From Euglena gracilis (Eukaryota; Euglenida; Euglenophyceae; Euglenales), in NCBI GenBank assembly GCA_039621445.1, contig CP154954.1:67428714-67492713 (forward strand): a stretch of 64,000 nucleotides of DNA. The letters run 5' to 3'. A model generated the notes under the pieces. It was not told where the DNA came from and made no database searches. It saw nothing but the letters and a program-made list of their open reading frames with translations. The position numbers and the translations under genes were made by a program. Positions 52,134-61,092 of this stretch are shown here, piece after piece (the first letter of the stretch is position 1; every line of letters starts with the position of its first letter).

Positions 52134-52594
52134 TCCTGACCCATCGCACGCATGACACGTATGACACACGTGACATACATGGTCCTTCGCATGGCGGAGA
52201 ATGGCGGACACGCAGAGGCAGTGTAGGTGGTGGATTCTGTCGGAGGATGGCTCCTCTTTGTTGACATTTGTCGTGGCATGGGGCAAAACTGGAGCGGGGA
52301 GGCTGGACAGACTGTTTATCACTATTTCTCATTCACCTTAGTAGGTGCTGACCAGGGATGGAATTGCGGTTCGCATACTTTTATGTTTCACGTTTCCTCC
52401 ATTTTTGTGTATCTCACACATGTTATGCAATTTGCTGCATTTTTTTTGTTCATTTTTCTGTTTATTTGTTTACTTTCGTTTGCATATTTTTTCCCCATAT
52501 GGATCTCCTTTCCTCATTTCGCCTTTACTTATTTCATTTTCCCCACACATTTTCTGCCTTCTCCCTGCATTGTGCCACGCCTTTTTTTTGGAAG

Positions 52595-52741
52595 CTGACC
52601 AACCTGAAGCTCCCCCCAGAAGAACAACTTTTGCGGTATCTGGGACCCACTGTACAAGTCAGCGGAGACGTTTGGAGACGTTTTATGAGCTACGTTTTTG
52701 TGGCCGATTTCGCAAACCTCCTTTTCTTCCTCCTTCCTTAA
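52595..52741 (+). CDS. Terminal exon, unknown
   Basis: After a T-tract ending TTTTGGAAG the frame reads LTNLKLPPEEQLLRYLGPTV, QVSGDVWRRFMSYVFVADFA, NLLFFLLP and TAA. A charged segment is followed by a hydrophobic C-terminus. The acceptor is AAG rather than CAG, as also seen at 48553 and 30932. Confidence 0.6.
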   Translation: MTNLKLPPEEQLLRYLGPTVQVSGDVWRRFMSYVFVADFANLLFFLLP

Positions 52742-52897
52742 AACATTTGATGGTCAAATCTCCTTTCAAGTCCCTGCAAATTTTATTTGCACTTTTTTAA
52801 CTGTTCCATGCCATAGCAAAGGATAATAATCATACGCCCTTTTCAACCAAAATTCTGCAAAATCAAATTATACAAAAAGTTGTACAAAAATGAATTT

Positions 52898-53119
52898 ATT
52901 GTACAACTTTCCATTCAGTTGACGTTTTCTTTGCTTGAACATGTTGCATTTGTACTCCCTAGTGGAAAACCACCTTTCATTTCACGTTACTTTTCGTTCC
53001 CACCCTTTGTCACAGCGACCTTTTTGTTGACAAAGCTTGCTCATCGTCATCACCCAAAGCCTTGTGAAGTCGTTTTAAAGGGGAACGAAGAGATGCCCAA
53101 GGGGCAGAAGCAGCAGTGA
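52898..53119 (+). CDS. Exon candidate, unknown
   Basis: Reads IVQLSIQLTFSLLEHVAFVL, PSGKPPFISRYFSFPPFVTA, then LAHRHHPKPCEVVLKGNEEM, PKGQKQQ and TGA. A possible acceptor CTCCCTAG lies inside. The basic, Gln-rich C-terminus looks genuine. The N-terminal half is less certain. Confidence 0.45.
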   Translation: MVQLSIQLTFSLLEHVAFVLPSGKPPFISRYFSFPPFVTATFLLTKLAHRHHPKPCEVVLKGNEEMPKGQKQQ

Positions 53120-53286
53120 CCCCCGCCCTTCAAGCAGTAGGATGACGACCAATTCTGACGGCTGACAACTGAAATTTATTGACAGATCGCTTTGTGGAGG
53201 AGCGAGGTTTGCTTTGGTGGGTGAGCTCATGTGAGGTCTTCAGAGAGGCAGCAATGTTTCGGTTGCCCAAATAACCCTATTCGCAG

Positions 53287-53906
53287 GTCACCAACCCTGA
53301 TCGCCTGGTGTGTCCCTATCAGGGTTTTTTTAAAGCCGGGGCCCCCGGGGGGGGGGGGGGGGAGGGAGGGTGGGTCCGGCCGAGCCCCCCCCCCCCCCGG
53401 GGGGGCCCGGGGGGGGGGGTCCCTCCGGAGGGGGGTCGGGATACTTTTCCGCGCCGAAGGCGCCAAAATTTTTTGAAAAAGTGCTATTTTCAGCACTTTT
53501 CGCGATTTTTCGGCCATTTTTTTGTGGGTCCCCCGGGAGTCCCCCCGGGGGGCCCAGGGGGTGGGTGGGTAGGGGGACCCCCTCCCCCCCGGTCTTAAAT
53601 AAAACCCTTGGTCCCTATCTCCAAACGAGAACCCTGGAGTGTCTCCCGTCGGAGGCAGCGACGGACGGCTCTCTCCTTGAGGGTGTGTTCACTCTCCCGC
53701 TGGGCCAATATGTATCCACCCGTGCCGATCGAACCCGACACTCGATGCACCTTCCTGTTCGTCCGTCTGGAATCTGGCTTGCTTGCCCTCGTCCTGTACC
53801 CCCTCCTCTTTCCGTGAAAAGAAAGTCCATCATTCTTCATATAGAAAAAAGGTGCGTGCTTCAGCGTTGCCAGCGCCTTGAGTTGCTGGGAATTGGAGTA
53901 AAATGA
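53287..53906 (+). CDS. Exon interrupted by a hAT-like element, unknown protein
   Basis: After acceptor CCCTATTCGCAG the frame reads VTNPDRLVCPY up to 53319. The element 53320-53610 and a second target copy follow. The same frame continues at 53619 as LQTRTLECLPSEAATDGSLL, EGVFTLPLGQYVSTRADRTR, then KRKSIILHIEKRCVLQRCQR, LELLGIGVK and TGA at 53904-53906. The joined frame is about 107 codons. An ATG at 53903 overlaps the stop. Function unknown. Confidence 0.7.
53320..53610. mobile_element. hAT-like miniature element in an exon, perfect 8-bp duplication
   Basis: GTCCCTAT at 53312-53319 and 53611-53618. Ends CAGGGTTTTTTTAAAG and CTTAAATAAAACCCTTG are inverted. The interior matches the 31.69-kb element (GCGCCGAAGGCGCC, GCGATTTTTCGGCCATTTTT, GGGTCCCCCGGGA). 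Confidence 0.95.
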
Positions 53907-54373
53907 CTGCCATATGTGTTTGCACAGCACAACCAAAACCAGTTTTTGGGAATTGTGTGGAAACATATCCAGCCACCGAGCAAAAGCATAGGTTGTTGCA
54001 ACAAAAACGGACTGACAGGGGTGGAAGTGGATTCAGGGGTGCATGTGACACTTCTGGATCCCTTCTGGTGTATGTGCCAATCCCCACAACCCTGAAAGCA
54101 TGCCAAAAAAGAATCAATGCAACCTCCTGCATCATATTTACTTTGACCCTGTTGCTCTATTTGTACGGGGGGGGGGGGGCCTGGAACAGGAAAAATTGTT
54201 GTGGGAAAAATTCCTGGACGAAATTTTGTCCAGGATTTTCCCCACCTTTTAAGGATCCGTCTAAGATTTTTCCTGGCCAATTAAAAAATCCAATTTTCTC
54301 CGGTGAACACCCGAAAATTTTTTTCGGCGTTTACCTGTTGGATGTTGTATTTTGGAAACCTTTGGTATTTTGA
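53903..54373 (+). CDS. Open frame of 156 codons, strand moderately supported
   Basis: ATG 53903 gives MTAICVCTAQPKPVFGNCVE, TYPATEQKHRLLQQKRTDRG, then VPIPTTLKACQKRINATSCI, IFTLTLLLYLY. The hydrophobic segment before a G-run could be a membrane anchor. After 54168 the frame enters a G tract and CCTGG/ATTTT repeats and is doubtful. The antisense frame is also open. Confidence 0.4.
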   Translation: MTAICVCTAQPKPVFGNCVETYPATEQKHRLLQQKRTDRGGSGFRGACDTSGSLLVYVPIPTTLKACQKRINATSCIIFTLTLLLYLYGGGGAWNRKNCCGKNSWTKFCPGFSPPFKDPSKIFPGQLKNPIFSGEHPKIFFGVYLLDVVFWKPLVF

Positions 54374-54554
54374 TTTGAATTTTGATGTATTTCCCTGGCA
54401 AATGGGATCATGATATTTTACTTCCAGAATTTTTACTGGCCATTTTTAAGCAGGCGTCAGGAATTTCCCGGCATTTTCGTCCAATATTCTTCCTGGCAGA
54501 TTTTTTTTCCGTCGACAATTGCTCCCAGTCAGATCCCCTTCTGTAGCCAACCTC

Positions 54555-54932
54555 TCATCGACAATTCTTAACCTTCTTATTTCTCTTTCTGAAATTTTGT
54601 CCAAGGAATTTGTTGATGTATGCGCCGATGGAGAAGTATTTATTTATTTTATTATTTTCCATGCGCTTAAGCATAGCTGTTTCTAAGAAGGGACACCGTT
54701 TATTTTGCTGAGAATCAGAAAGGTTGCCATGTGAAGCCCATACTGCCACACTGCCAGTGCTACCCGAAGTGCCCCTTCTAAGGAGCACTTTTGTTGACCA
54801 CTCCGAAAAGGGGGTTCCTTGCACACTGTTCGGTGTTGCAAGAACAGGGAGTTGATTATTGGACATTGGACACAGGCTGTACGGACGGCCTGTTGAAGGG
54901 GAGGGACTCGACGCCCCACGTGACAGTTTCAT
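54555..54932 (-). CDS. Ser/Lys-rich protein gene, unknown
   Basis: From ATG 54932 (the frame is open further 5') it reads MKLSRGASSPSPSTGRPYSL, CPMSNNQLPVLATPNSVQGT, and ends with INKFLGQNFRKRNKKVKNCR, TGA. Low hydrophobicity, many Ser/Thr-Pro sites and a basic C-terminus suggest a nuclear or cytoskeletal, phosphorylated protein. No antisense competitor of equal quality. Not recognised. Confidence 0.6.
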   Translation of the reverse strand: MKLSRGASSPSPSTGRPYSLCPMSNNQLPVLATPNSVQGTPFSEWSTKVLLRRGTSGSTGSVAVWASHGNLSDSQQNKRCPFLETAMLKRMENNKINKYFSIGAYINKFLGQNFRKRNKKVKNCR

Positions 54933-55189
54933 GGGATTTCTTTTGAAAACTTTGCCCAAGGGTTGTTTTTTTGAATCCAATTTTTTTTACGGTCCTCAAA
55001 AGCATTTTTAAAGTTTTCAAAAGAATTCCATTTTCAATGGGCAGTCCAAGGACCTTCCGGGCGTCGAACAGGGCCCAAAACCCAAGAAAAAAAGGCTACA
55101 ACCCCATTTTTGTGGATAGACAATGATCCAGCGATGCCAGCAATAGTTTTTTCTTGGAGTTGGATTGCGTTTGCCGAGATTTTTAGACT

Positions 55190-55583
55190 TCATTTTTGTT
55201 TGGTTGGAAAAAGATGTTGCCAGGTTTTTTTAAAGCTATTTTCAGGCATTTCGGTCAAAAAATTTTTCGGTTTATTTAGTTTTTTTTAAGTTTTTTAAGG
55301 CGCTTCAAAAATAACGCGTGATTGTGCCCAGACTTTCGTTTCGTGCAGCGCGGCATTTTTTTTTTGTGCCGCGTGCGCCGCCCCGGAAATTTTGTGACCG
55401 CGTGCGCCGCGGAAGAGTTCTTTCTGTGCGCTGCGTGCAAAAAAAAAGCATGTGCCGCGGGACGTCATTGGTGCGCCATGGGTGTGTTGTTGGTGCGCCA
55501 CGGCAGCATTTCAGTTGCGCCGCGGGTGTGCCGCGGCAAAGATTTGATCGTGCGCCGCGGCTGACTTCGTCCCGGCGCACTAA
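55190..55583. repeat. TTTTAAGG remnant and GTGCGCCGCGG repeats
   Basis: AAGTTTTTTAAGGCGC at about 55285 resembles the subterminal repeats of the 17.6-19.0 kb hAT-like element. Bases 55360-55565 contain about eight spaced TGCGCCGCGG variants. No gene. Confidence 0.5.
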
Positions 55584-55850
55584 ATGAAAGTCTGGTTGTG
55601 CCCCTCCTGCCCTGCAGTGATGCCTTTGGGCGATGAGCGCATCCACCTGTGCGCCATCGCCAAAGACAGCAGCACCTACGGGGCGGCCGAGTCGCCCTCC
55701 GGCGTTGTCTCGGACCGGACCGAGGAGGAGCACCGCCGTCCAAGGAATCGGTTCTGCCGGAGGAATGCAAGCCGCAGCCTTCTTTTTGTTTGTGATCACA
55801 TCAACGTCACTGAAGTGCCCAATCATGTCAACGGGGTCTTTCTTAAGCCG
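55584..55850 (+). CDS. Exon candidate with Cys cluster
   Basis: Reads MKVWLCPSCPAVMPLGDERI, HLCAIAKDSSTYGAAESPSG, VVSDRTEEEHRR, then SLLFVCDHINVTEVPNHVNG. CPSC...HLC could be a small metal site. A CCTGCCCTGCAG inside may be an acceptor. Beyond 55850 the frame enters CTTAAGCCGGAGGAGACCCC repeat sequence shared with the 32.2-kb element, so the stop at 55937 is repeat-derived. Confidence 0.45.
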
Positions 55851-56076
55851 GAGGAGACCCCACCGCCCCAGCCAGCCAGCATTTTTTCCCAGCCAGTGGC
55901 TCCCAGCCAGCTTGCAGACACCCCCCACCCGAAATAATTCTAATATAGAAAAAACACGTCAGCGGGTTCAGAGGCTGGGGGTGGGACAGTTTCCGAGGCA
56001 AGTTCGGGTCAGAGGGGAAAAGTGGATATTGTCGACCCTCGGGTTCCATTGCTGTGACTTTTATTGATTCTTCTCA

Positions 56077-56330
56077 ATGGTGCACTTATATGGGTCAAAA
56101 TTGCCACACCCATGCTCGCGCAAACACTACGTATACTCCCCGTGCAGTATTCGGGGGGCCCATCCCATTGCTTCATCGGAAAGGACGTCCAGCCACGGGC
56201 TATGGTGGACTCCCTCATCACCGCCTACCACCGTCACCACACGTGGCTCGAACCCCTCAACGTGTGTCCGCCGTCCCTGAACCCCCAGCCAGCATTGTAA
56301 GACGTGGGTTGTTGTTGTTGTTGTTGTTGT

Positions 56331-56395
<65 letters not shown>

Positions 56396-56559
56396 CTGTG
56401 TGTGTGCGCGCGCGCGTGTTTGTGTGTGTGTGCGGGCTTGGCCCACACCCACCGTCTCTGTTGTCGGCCGGTGTCTCTTCCGACAGCCGCGCCACAGAAT
56501 TTCACTGCCCAATTTTTTTTTCAAGTACCATTCATATGGTTTTACTGCATGTATTTTGA
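56077..56559 (+). CDS. Three-exon gene with 17-nt candidate intron
   Basis: ATG 56077 gives MVHLYGSKLPHPCSRKHY, ending 56130. A 17-nt candidate intron GTATACTCCCCGTGCAG (56131-56147) keeps phase 0. Exon 56148-56296 reads GGPSHCFIGKDVQPRAMVDS, LITAYHRHHTWLEPLNV, and ends at a strong donor TT|GTAAGA in phase 2. The next intron (190 nt) is filled with GTT and GT repeats and ends TCTTCCGACAG. Exon 56487-56559 adds RATEFHCPIFFSSTIHMVLL, HVF, TGA. The C..C/H pattern with GKDV and a following helix recalls the end of a RING finger, but key cysteines are missing. Confidence 0.55.
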
Positions 56560-56589
56560 CAATATTGTGTTTATCCTCTTTCCCTGTCA

Positions 56590-56880
56590 GGCTTTTGCTT
56601 AAGGGTTTGCTGTAACCCCGTCCGGGGGGGTGGGGGGGGCTGCACTGCGGCTAGTCCAAATTTGGCTTGTGGGAATTCAAGTGGACCCGCGGGGGGGGGG
56701 GTCCGCTAGCAGGGCCAGCTTGTGGAAGTTTTTTCCAGTGACCGGCGCTTTGCCGGTCACTGGAAAAACTGAACCCAAAACTGATCCCCTGGGGGGGGGG
56801 GGGGGCCTGCTATGAGCAGGCACCCCACACACCACACCACAAGGCACACCCCTCCGCCCCCGAGGTTGGTAAAAAGCCAG
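56590..56880. repeat. Fragment related to CAGGCTG elements
   Basis: Contains a CAGTGACCGGC...GCCGGTCACTG hairpin (56737-56764), GCCTGCTATGAGCAGGCAC and a right-end-like GAGGTTGGTAAAAAGCCAG. No matching target duplication was found. Confidence 0.45.
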
Positions 56881-56892
56881 AGACCAACTCCC

Positions 56893-57399
56893 ATGTCTCG
56901 AGGAGAATATATTATGTTCCTGATCAAAGTTGCCAAAGGCGTCAGGGTGCCAGAGGAAGAAGCCAAAGGCTTTGAGCAAGGCCTCCCAAACACCATGAGT
57001 CCCCGTGCTTGGCATGCCTTTTTGAGAGCTCTCACTCCAACTCCACCTTTCCCCATCAAACCTTCGCGCCGTGGCTCCTTTGCGTCTCCACCATGCCTGC
57101 GGAACAATGCCCCAGCATGCCCGGGGATGCCTTTTCTTCGAAAGACGTTTTGGGTGAGTCCCCACCCTCACCGGCAGTCTTCGTGGCTTTCTGCCGGGGG
57201 GTTCCCCTGTATCTCAGCACTTTCCCCCGACAACCCACCCCGTTCCACCAATGAAAGGTGTCATTTTGGGCCTGTGCCCTCTGACTTATCTCGAGGAAGG
57301 CCCTCAGAAGGCCGGCGAAGTTGTCACGTTGTGCTTGTGCTGTGTGAAGTCTCCCCAGGGTCTTTCGTTTGTTACCTTGGGACTCCCCAGGGGTATTGA
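56893..57399 (+). CDS. Gene of up to 168 codons, unknown
   Basis: ATG 56893 gives MSRGEYIMFLIKVAKGVRVP, EEEAKGFEQGLPNTMSPRAW, HAFLRAL. A donor TGG|GTGAGT at 57153 and acceptor CACCGGCAG bound a 24-nt, frame-neutral candidate intron. The rest reads SSWLSAGGFPCISALSPDNP, then RSCHVVLVLCEVSPGSFVCY, to TGA. Whether the 24 nt are spliced cannot be told from sequence. The start lies just after element-derived DNA. Confidence 0.5.
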   Translation: MSRGEYIMFLIKVAKGVRVPEEEAKGFEQGLPNTMSPRAWHAFLRALTPTPPFPIKPSRRGSFASPPCLRNNAPACPGMPFLRKTFWVSPHPHRQSSWLSAGGFPCISALSPDNPPRSTNERCHFGPVPSDLSRGRPSEGRRSCHVVLVLCEVSPGSFVCYLGTPQGY

Positions 57400-57576
57400 A
57401 CACGGCACCTTGGAAGGCTTTGGGCACTCGGGCTAAAGTGGCTCAATATCAACGGATTCAGCGAAAAAAATAAAGAATCCAAAAGAATTGTGTTACAGTG
57501 CGGATTTGTTGCTATATCTGCCTCTCCAGGGTACCCAATAACCCCGAGTAGACGCTTAACTCGGGTAAAAAGCAGG

Positions 57577-57625
57577 GGGGACCCAACGCTCGGCACCTTC
57601 GGTGCCTCGCTTGGGTCCCCCCATA
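57577..57625. repeat. GGGGACCC hairpin with GGCACCTTCGGTGCC apex
   Basis: Same architecture as the palindromes at 5548-5600 and 11570-11625, with compensatory changes that keep the pairing (GGCGCC to GGCACC/GGTGCC). Paired changes argue the fold or palindrome is maintained. Confidence 0.7.
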
Positions 57626-57879
57626 TTTCCACCACAACCTCAGCGACTTGTTGGGGTTGTGAGGCAAGGGGCCTTTGGCTCTTGGTCATGGGAGCCCCGC
57701 CACAGTGCTCTCGATGTGCCCCCCCCCCCCGGGCTGGTTGGCGCCCACTGGGACCCCCGAACCGGTTTCCGCTGTTTCCGCTCGAGTTTCCTTCGGCGCC
57801 TTTCCTTGTGGTGATTGCAACGTTCGGTAGGGGCTCCCCCACATCAGGGTTCTTTGTAACTGGGAAGAACCCTGGTGGG

Positions 57880-58107
57880 GGGGAGGTGGGGGGGGGTCTG
57901 GGACCAGACCCTCTTGGGGGGGTTTCGGGCTGGGGGACTGGGTATGGGTTCCAGCGTGAAATGCGAAAATTTTTGGGGAATTACTTCAGACGACCCAATT
58001 TTGGGTCCCTCCCAGAGGTGTCCTGCCAGCCCCCCCCCCCCCGAGGGTTGTTAAAAGAGGGCTGGTGGAAGTCGACTTCCTGCCTGACCCACAGCCTGAC
58101 CCATCCA
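57880..58107. repeat. CAGGG-type element remnant
   Basis: GGACTGGGTATGGGTTCCAG, CGAAAATTTTTGGGGAATTA and a right-end-like GAGGGTTGTTAAAAGAGGG resemble the interior of hAT-like elements elsewhere. No clean target duplication. Confidence 0.4.
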
Positions 58108-58452
58108 CTACCCCCCCCCCCTATGTCCAACGACCCCCCTATGTCCAATGACCACCCCCCCCCGGTCAGAGGACACCTTTTTGGTCACTACCCTATGTCC
58201 TCTTTGCACTCCATTTTTCTTCCCTCCGCCTTCCCATTCTCTGTTCGAATCAAACGTGGAAGTCGTTTGTATCTGTGTTTCCATGCTGTTCATGTCTGTC
58301 ATGTAGACTAACACCTGGAAGCTTTCGTCAACGATTGGTCGGTAGCCCTTCTTTCTCATGTTTTTTCTTGCTTTGCCCTGACTCTTTGTATCCTCCCCCA
58401 GGCAGTTGTCACCATCAATGTATTTTTTGCCTCCTAGCCTAACCGAAAGCAC
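58108..58452 (-). CDS. Lys-rich protein gene, unknown
   Basis: Reads RLGGKKYIDGDNCLGEDTKS, QGKARKNMRKKGYRPIVDES, FQVLVYMTDMNSMETQIQTT, STFDSNREWEGGGKK. Strongly basic and hydrophilic, while the complementary frames are poorer. CAG|GTGTTAG near 58310 could be a donor. The last 30 codons run into GGGGGTCATTGG repeats and are doubtful. Confidence 0.5.
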   Translation of the reverse strand: MLSVRLGGKKYIDGDNCLGEDTKSQGKARKNMRKKGYRPIVDESFQVLVYMTDMNSMETQIQTTSTFDSNREWEGGGKKNGVQRGHRVVTKKVSSDRGGVVIGHRGVVGHRGGG

Positions 58453-58532
58453 ACCAGAACAGGCACTCCAGGCTTTTTTTGAGTGAAAATTAAGTAGTCA
58501 TACTCTTGACAAATGCGGAACCAATGTGAAAT

Positions 58533-59087
58533 TCAAGACAAATCACACGTTCTTCTGGAAGATTTAATGTGTACGACATGTGGGTATCGATTGGCATCCG
58601 TTTGAAAAATTTCATCATGACATTGCCCGTACGTGGCTTTTGAGGTGGCAAATGTGTTTAGGATATTTCCCATTTTTTCATATGTCATTTCCATCTGATT
58701 TTGGTTTCGGGGGATTTCATTTTTTTTCAGCCCAGCACTTTGCAGCGGGGCCAGAAATTGGACACTCCGGCCATGACTGCTCAGGGAGGAGGAGGAGGTT
58801 GTCTCCCCACACTGAAGAGGATGTCGGTCCAGCCCCCCTCCCCCTGCGCCTTCACCTGGTGTCATGGCAAACCCTGGCCCCCCTGGGTCGGGGAGTCGAC
58901 AGAAGGGCCAACATTTATGGATGAGAATTGCTTCTGAGAAGCCAGCCCGACTGACACCCCACTTGGCGTCCTGCGATTGCACGCCAGCCTCTCCATTCCC
59001 AACCCCCTGCCACCGACTGTTTGACCATAAGCTTCTGCTGCATCGAGGCGTAGGAATGCCGATGACTGAATGATTCGACATATGCAT
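58533..59087 (-). CDS. Open frame of 184 codons, unknown
   Basis: ATG 59087 gives MHMSNHSVIGIPTPRCSRSL. The C-terminal part reads NEIPRNQNQMEMTYEKMGNI, LNTFATSKATYGQCHDEIFQ, TDANRYPHVVHIKSSRRTCD and TAA, which is convincing. The middle (58740-58935) overlaps a plus-strand frame with a perfect acceptor (TTTTTTTTCAG) reading PSTLQRGQKLDTPAMTAQ to a TGA at 58937. That middle section may belong to either strand. Confidence 0.5.
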   Translation of the reverse strand: MHMSNHSVIGIPTPRCSRSLWSNSRWQGVGNGEAGVQSQDAKWGVSRAGFSEAILIHKCWPFCRLPDPGGPGFAMTPGEGAGGGGLDRHPLQCGETTSSSSLSSHGRSVQFLAPLQSAGLKKNEIPRNQNQMEMTYEKMGNILNTFATSKATYGQCHDEIFQTDANRYPHVVHIKSSRRTCDLS

Positions 59088-59169
59088 ACTTATTGGTCTT
59101 CAAGGTATTTTTTTTTCGCACTGTTTCCTCGAAACATGCCAAAAGAATTGCATCCCTAAATATGGTTGT

Positions 59170-59360
59170 TTGGCTGTTTCTTCCTCAATCTGCACCACAA
59201 AAGATTCTTGATAGTTCAAACGTGCCATTATCCAGACGATCCAAGCAAAATAATCAACCATTTCAGTGAGAAAATTTTCAATCTTCTTTCATGGTTTCAT
59301 ACCTACCCCCCTCTGGAGGAAATTGTTCTTCCCAAGCATATGTTAGAGTCCCACACGGGA
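59170..59360. other. No clear gene
   Basis: Ordinary composition with short frames. A brief GGGTTAGGG remnant lies at about 59362. Confidence 0.35.
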
Positions 59361-59531
59361 AAGGGTTAGGGTCTTCGGTGCCTGCCAATGTGGTGGAGGG
59401 GGATTTGGCAACCAACCGCAAGAATGCATTTGTATCATTGCCTGGCTGTGACCTTCTCGAACGCTGTTAGTCTTCTGCTTGCAGCAACAGAAATTTGTTC
59501 GTGAGCCATCGGTGCATTTCCCTCTGATTTC

Positions 59532-60000
59532 TATGGCCGGCTCGACCTTTCAGCCAGTTGCTAACCAGCCTTCAGGCCGGCTCCTTTGCCGCACCTTTGA
59601 GCGATTTTTGCACTTCGCTCGGACAGTTTGCTGAGTACCCATTTGTCCAACAGATGCAATTTGATCGACATTTTTTTGTTTTTTTTAATTTTTGTTATAA
59701 TTACCAAACCCCCATAGGTAATTGGCAGGGTTCTTGGAATTGCCCAACCTGTCACAGTTCCCGGAGATGGAAGGCAGTGGTCAGATTTGCAGGGACTGGC
59801 AAACCGCATTGATTCTGCTTGGGAATGCCTTCCAAGCGGTGTGGGGCATTGGGAAAACTGCAGTGCCACTCACGGTCATCAGGTTGGAAAGCAGGCTGGG
59901 ATCTTCATTGGGAAAGTCAACAGGTTCTGAAAATATCCTCTGTCCCTCCCCCCGCCGGACAAGCTCATGCAGGGCAGAACAGGAATTGGGCCAAACAGCC
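59532..60000. CDS. Coding-like DNA, strand unresolved
   Basis: Plus frames include MAGSTFQPVANQPSGRLLCR (59532) and, after TAATTGGCAG, VLGIAQPVTVPGDGRQWSDL, QGLANRIDSAWECLP (59730 on). Minus reads ELVRRGEGQRIFSEPVDFPN, EDPSLLSNLMTVSGTAVFPM. All are plausible. The acceptor favours plus. Confidence 0.35.
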
Positions 60001-60430
60001 AGGGTGGTGGGGGGGGATCGACCCACCCCCCACCCCCTGCATGGTGGGGGGGGTCGACCACCCTCCCACCACTTCTTCCGTACCACCTCTTAGCACCACC
60101 TCGTCCGTATTTCCAGGAGCACCAATTTTCGACTGGAAAAAATTCTCCCGGCGCCTTTTGCGTCTGGTGTAGGTTGGACCCATTTTGGGACCCATACAGG
60201 ACGTCCCCCCAAAAACACCCCCAAAACCCATTTTCTCACACCTTCCAAACTTTCAACATTTTCTCGAAATTTTTGATTTTGAGAGGTTTTTGAAGAAGAA
60301 GGAAAAAAATGCTATTGAAATTCCCCGTTGTCCCAAATTTGGTGGGGGTCCTGGGCCTGGGGGCCTGGACCTGGAAGGTCTGGGGGGGTCCCCACCAGGC
60401 CTTCCCGTTCTGCCCTGCCCTCATGAGGTT
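60000..60430. repeat. Dispersed repeat shared with 50.2-50.73 kb
   Basis: GGGGTCGACC, CCCCCTGCATGGTGGG, CATTTTGGGACCCATA, CACACCTTCCAAA and GGCCTTCCCGTTCTGCCC occur in the same order in both places. Boundaries of the unit are not defined here. Confidence 0.7.
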
Positions 60431-60666
60431 GTCACCTGACCCAGAAGTTATTGGCCTGGGCCCCATACTGGCTGACTTGTCAGTTGGAATTTGCCTCATT
60501 TCATGACAATTGCAGTGGCCTGGCAGTGCAGTGCTGGCAGCGTCAGTGGCCGTGCGCTGGCGGTGCTACCGCTTCAGCCGTGTTTGACAGAACGATGTAA
60601 AATGGACCCCACGGTTGCAACGGGTGTCAGCATCTGACATATTTAAGCTGCAATTTTTTTTTGCAG

Positions 60667-61073
60667 ATGACCACTGCCGCAAAGAGTCTCATCCCAGCCT
60701 CCATTTCCTCCATTTCCATTTCCATTTTTTTTTCTTCAAAAAGAGTGGCCGCAGTCTAGGCAGTATTTGCTGTTCGCACCGCAACCTTTGCCACGTCAGC
60801 GTTCCGTTGGACACAGGAGGTGGTGTATTAAGCATCGAACCTTCCACAACCTTTTCCCGGGGCACAGCGATTGGCCGGCAGCATCGCTCAGCGCAGCGTC
60901 ACTCCTTGAGCAGGGGTGACGCAGGGCAGGGCGTCCCTTCCCCCATCCGACCTGACCCTGGCTCGGTTCCACTCGCCCCCTCTGCGGCCGGCCTCCCACC
61001 TCGTATCCCGGCCCTGTCCATCCAACCCTCTGCGGTGCTTGCTCCGGTTTATCTCGGCGGACTGCTTGTGCAT
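60667..61073 (+). CDS. Exon candidate, Ser/Pro-rich protein
   Basis: Follows TTTTTTTTTGCAG. The most protein-like part reads IEPSTTFSRGTAIGRQHRSA, QRHSLSRGDAGQGVPSPIRP, DPGSVPLAPSAAGLPPRIPA. The opening stretch is His/Phe-rich and less convincing, and another frame there starts with ATG (MTTAAKSLIPASISSISIS). No domain. Confidence 0.4.
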
Positions 61074-61092
61074 ACCTTTTTTTTTTGGTCAG

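Noticed and set aside
53320-53610. Exact splicing of the element plus one target copy as a canonical intron
   Set aside because: No GT...AG pair is available at matching positions in the two target copies, so precise removal by normal splicing is not supported for this copy. Kept only as an open question.
56148-56296. RING or U-box finger
   Set aside because: The HCFIGKDVQPRAM...LITAY stretch recalls the end of a RING finger, but the required cysteine and histidine ladder is not present.
57490-58311. 273-codon plus frame
   Set aside because: Runs through the GGGGACCC hairpin and an element remnant. Only short pieces look protein-like, and the minus gene at 58.1-58.45 kb is better supported.
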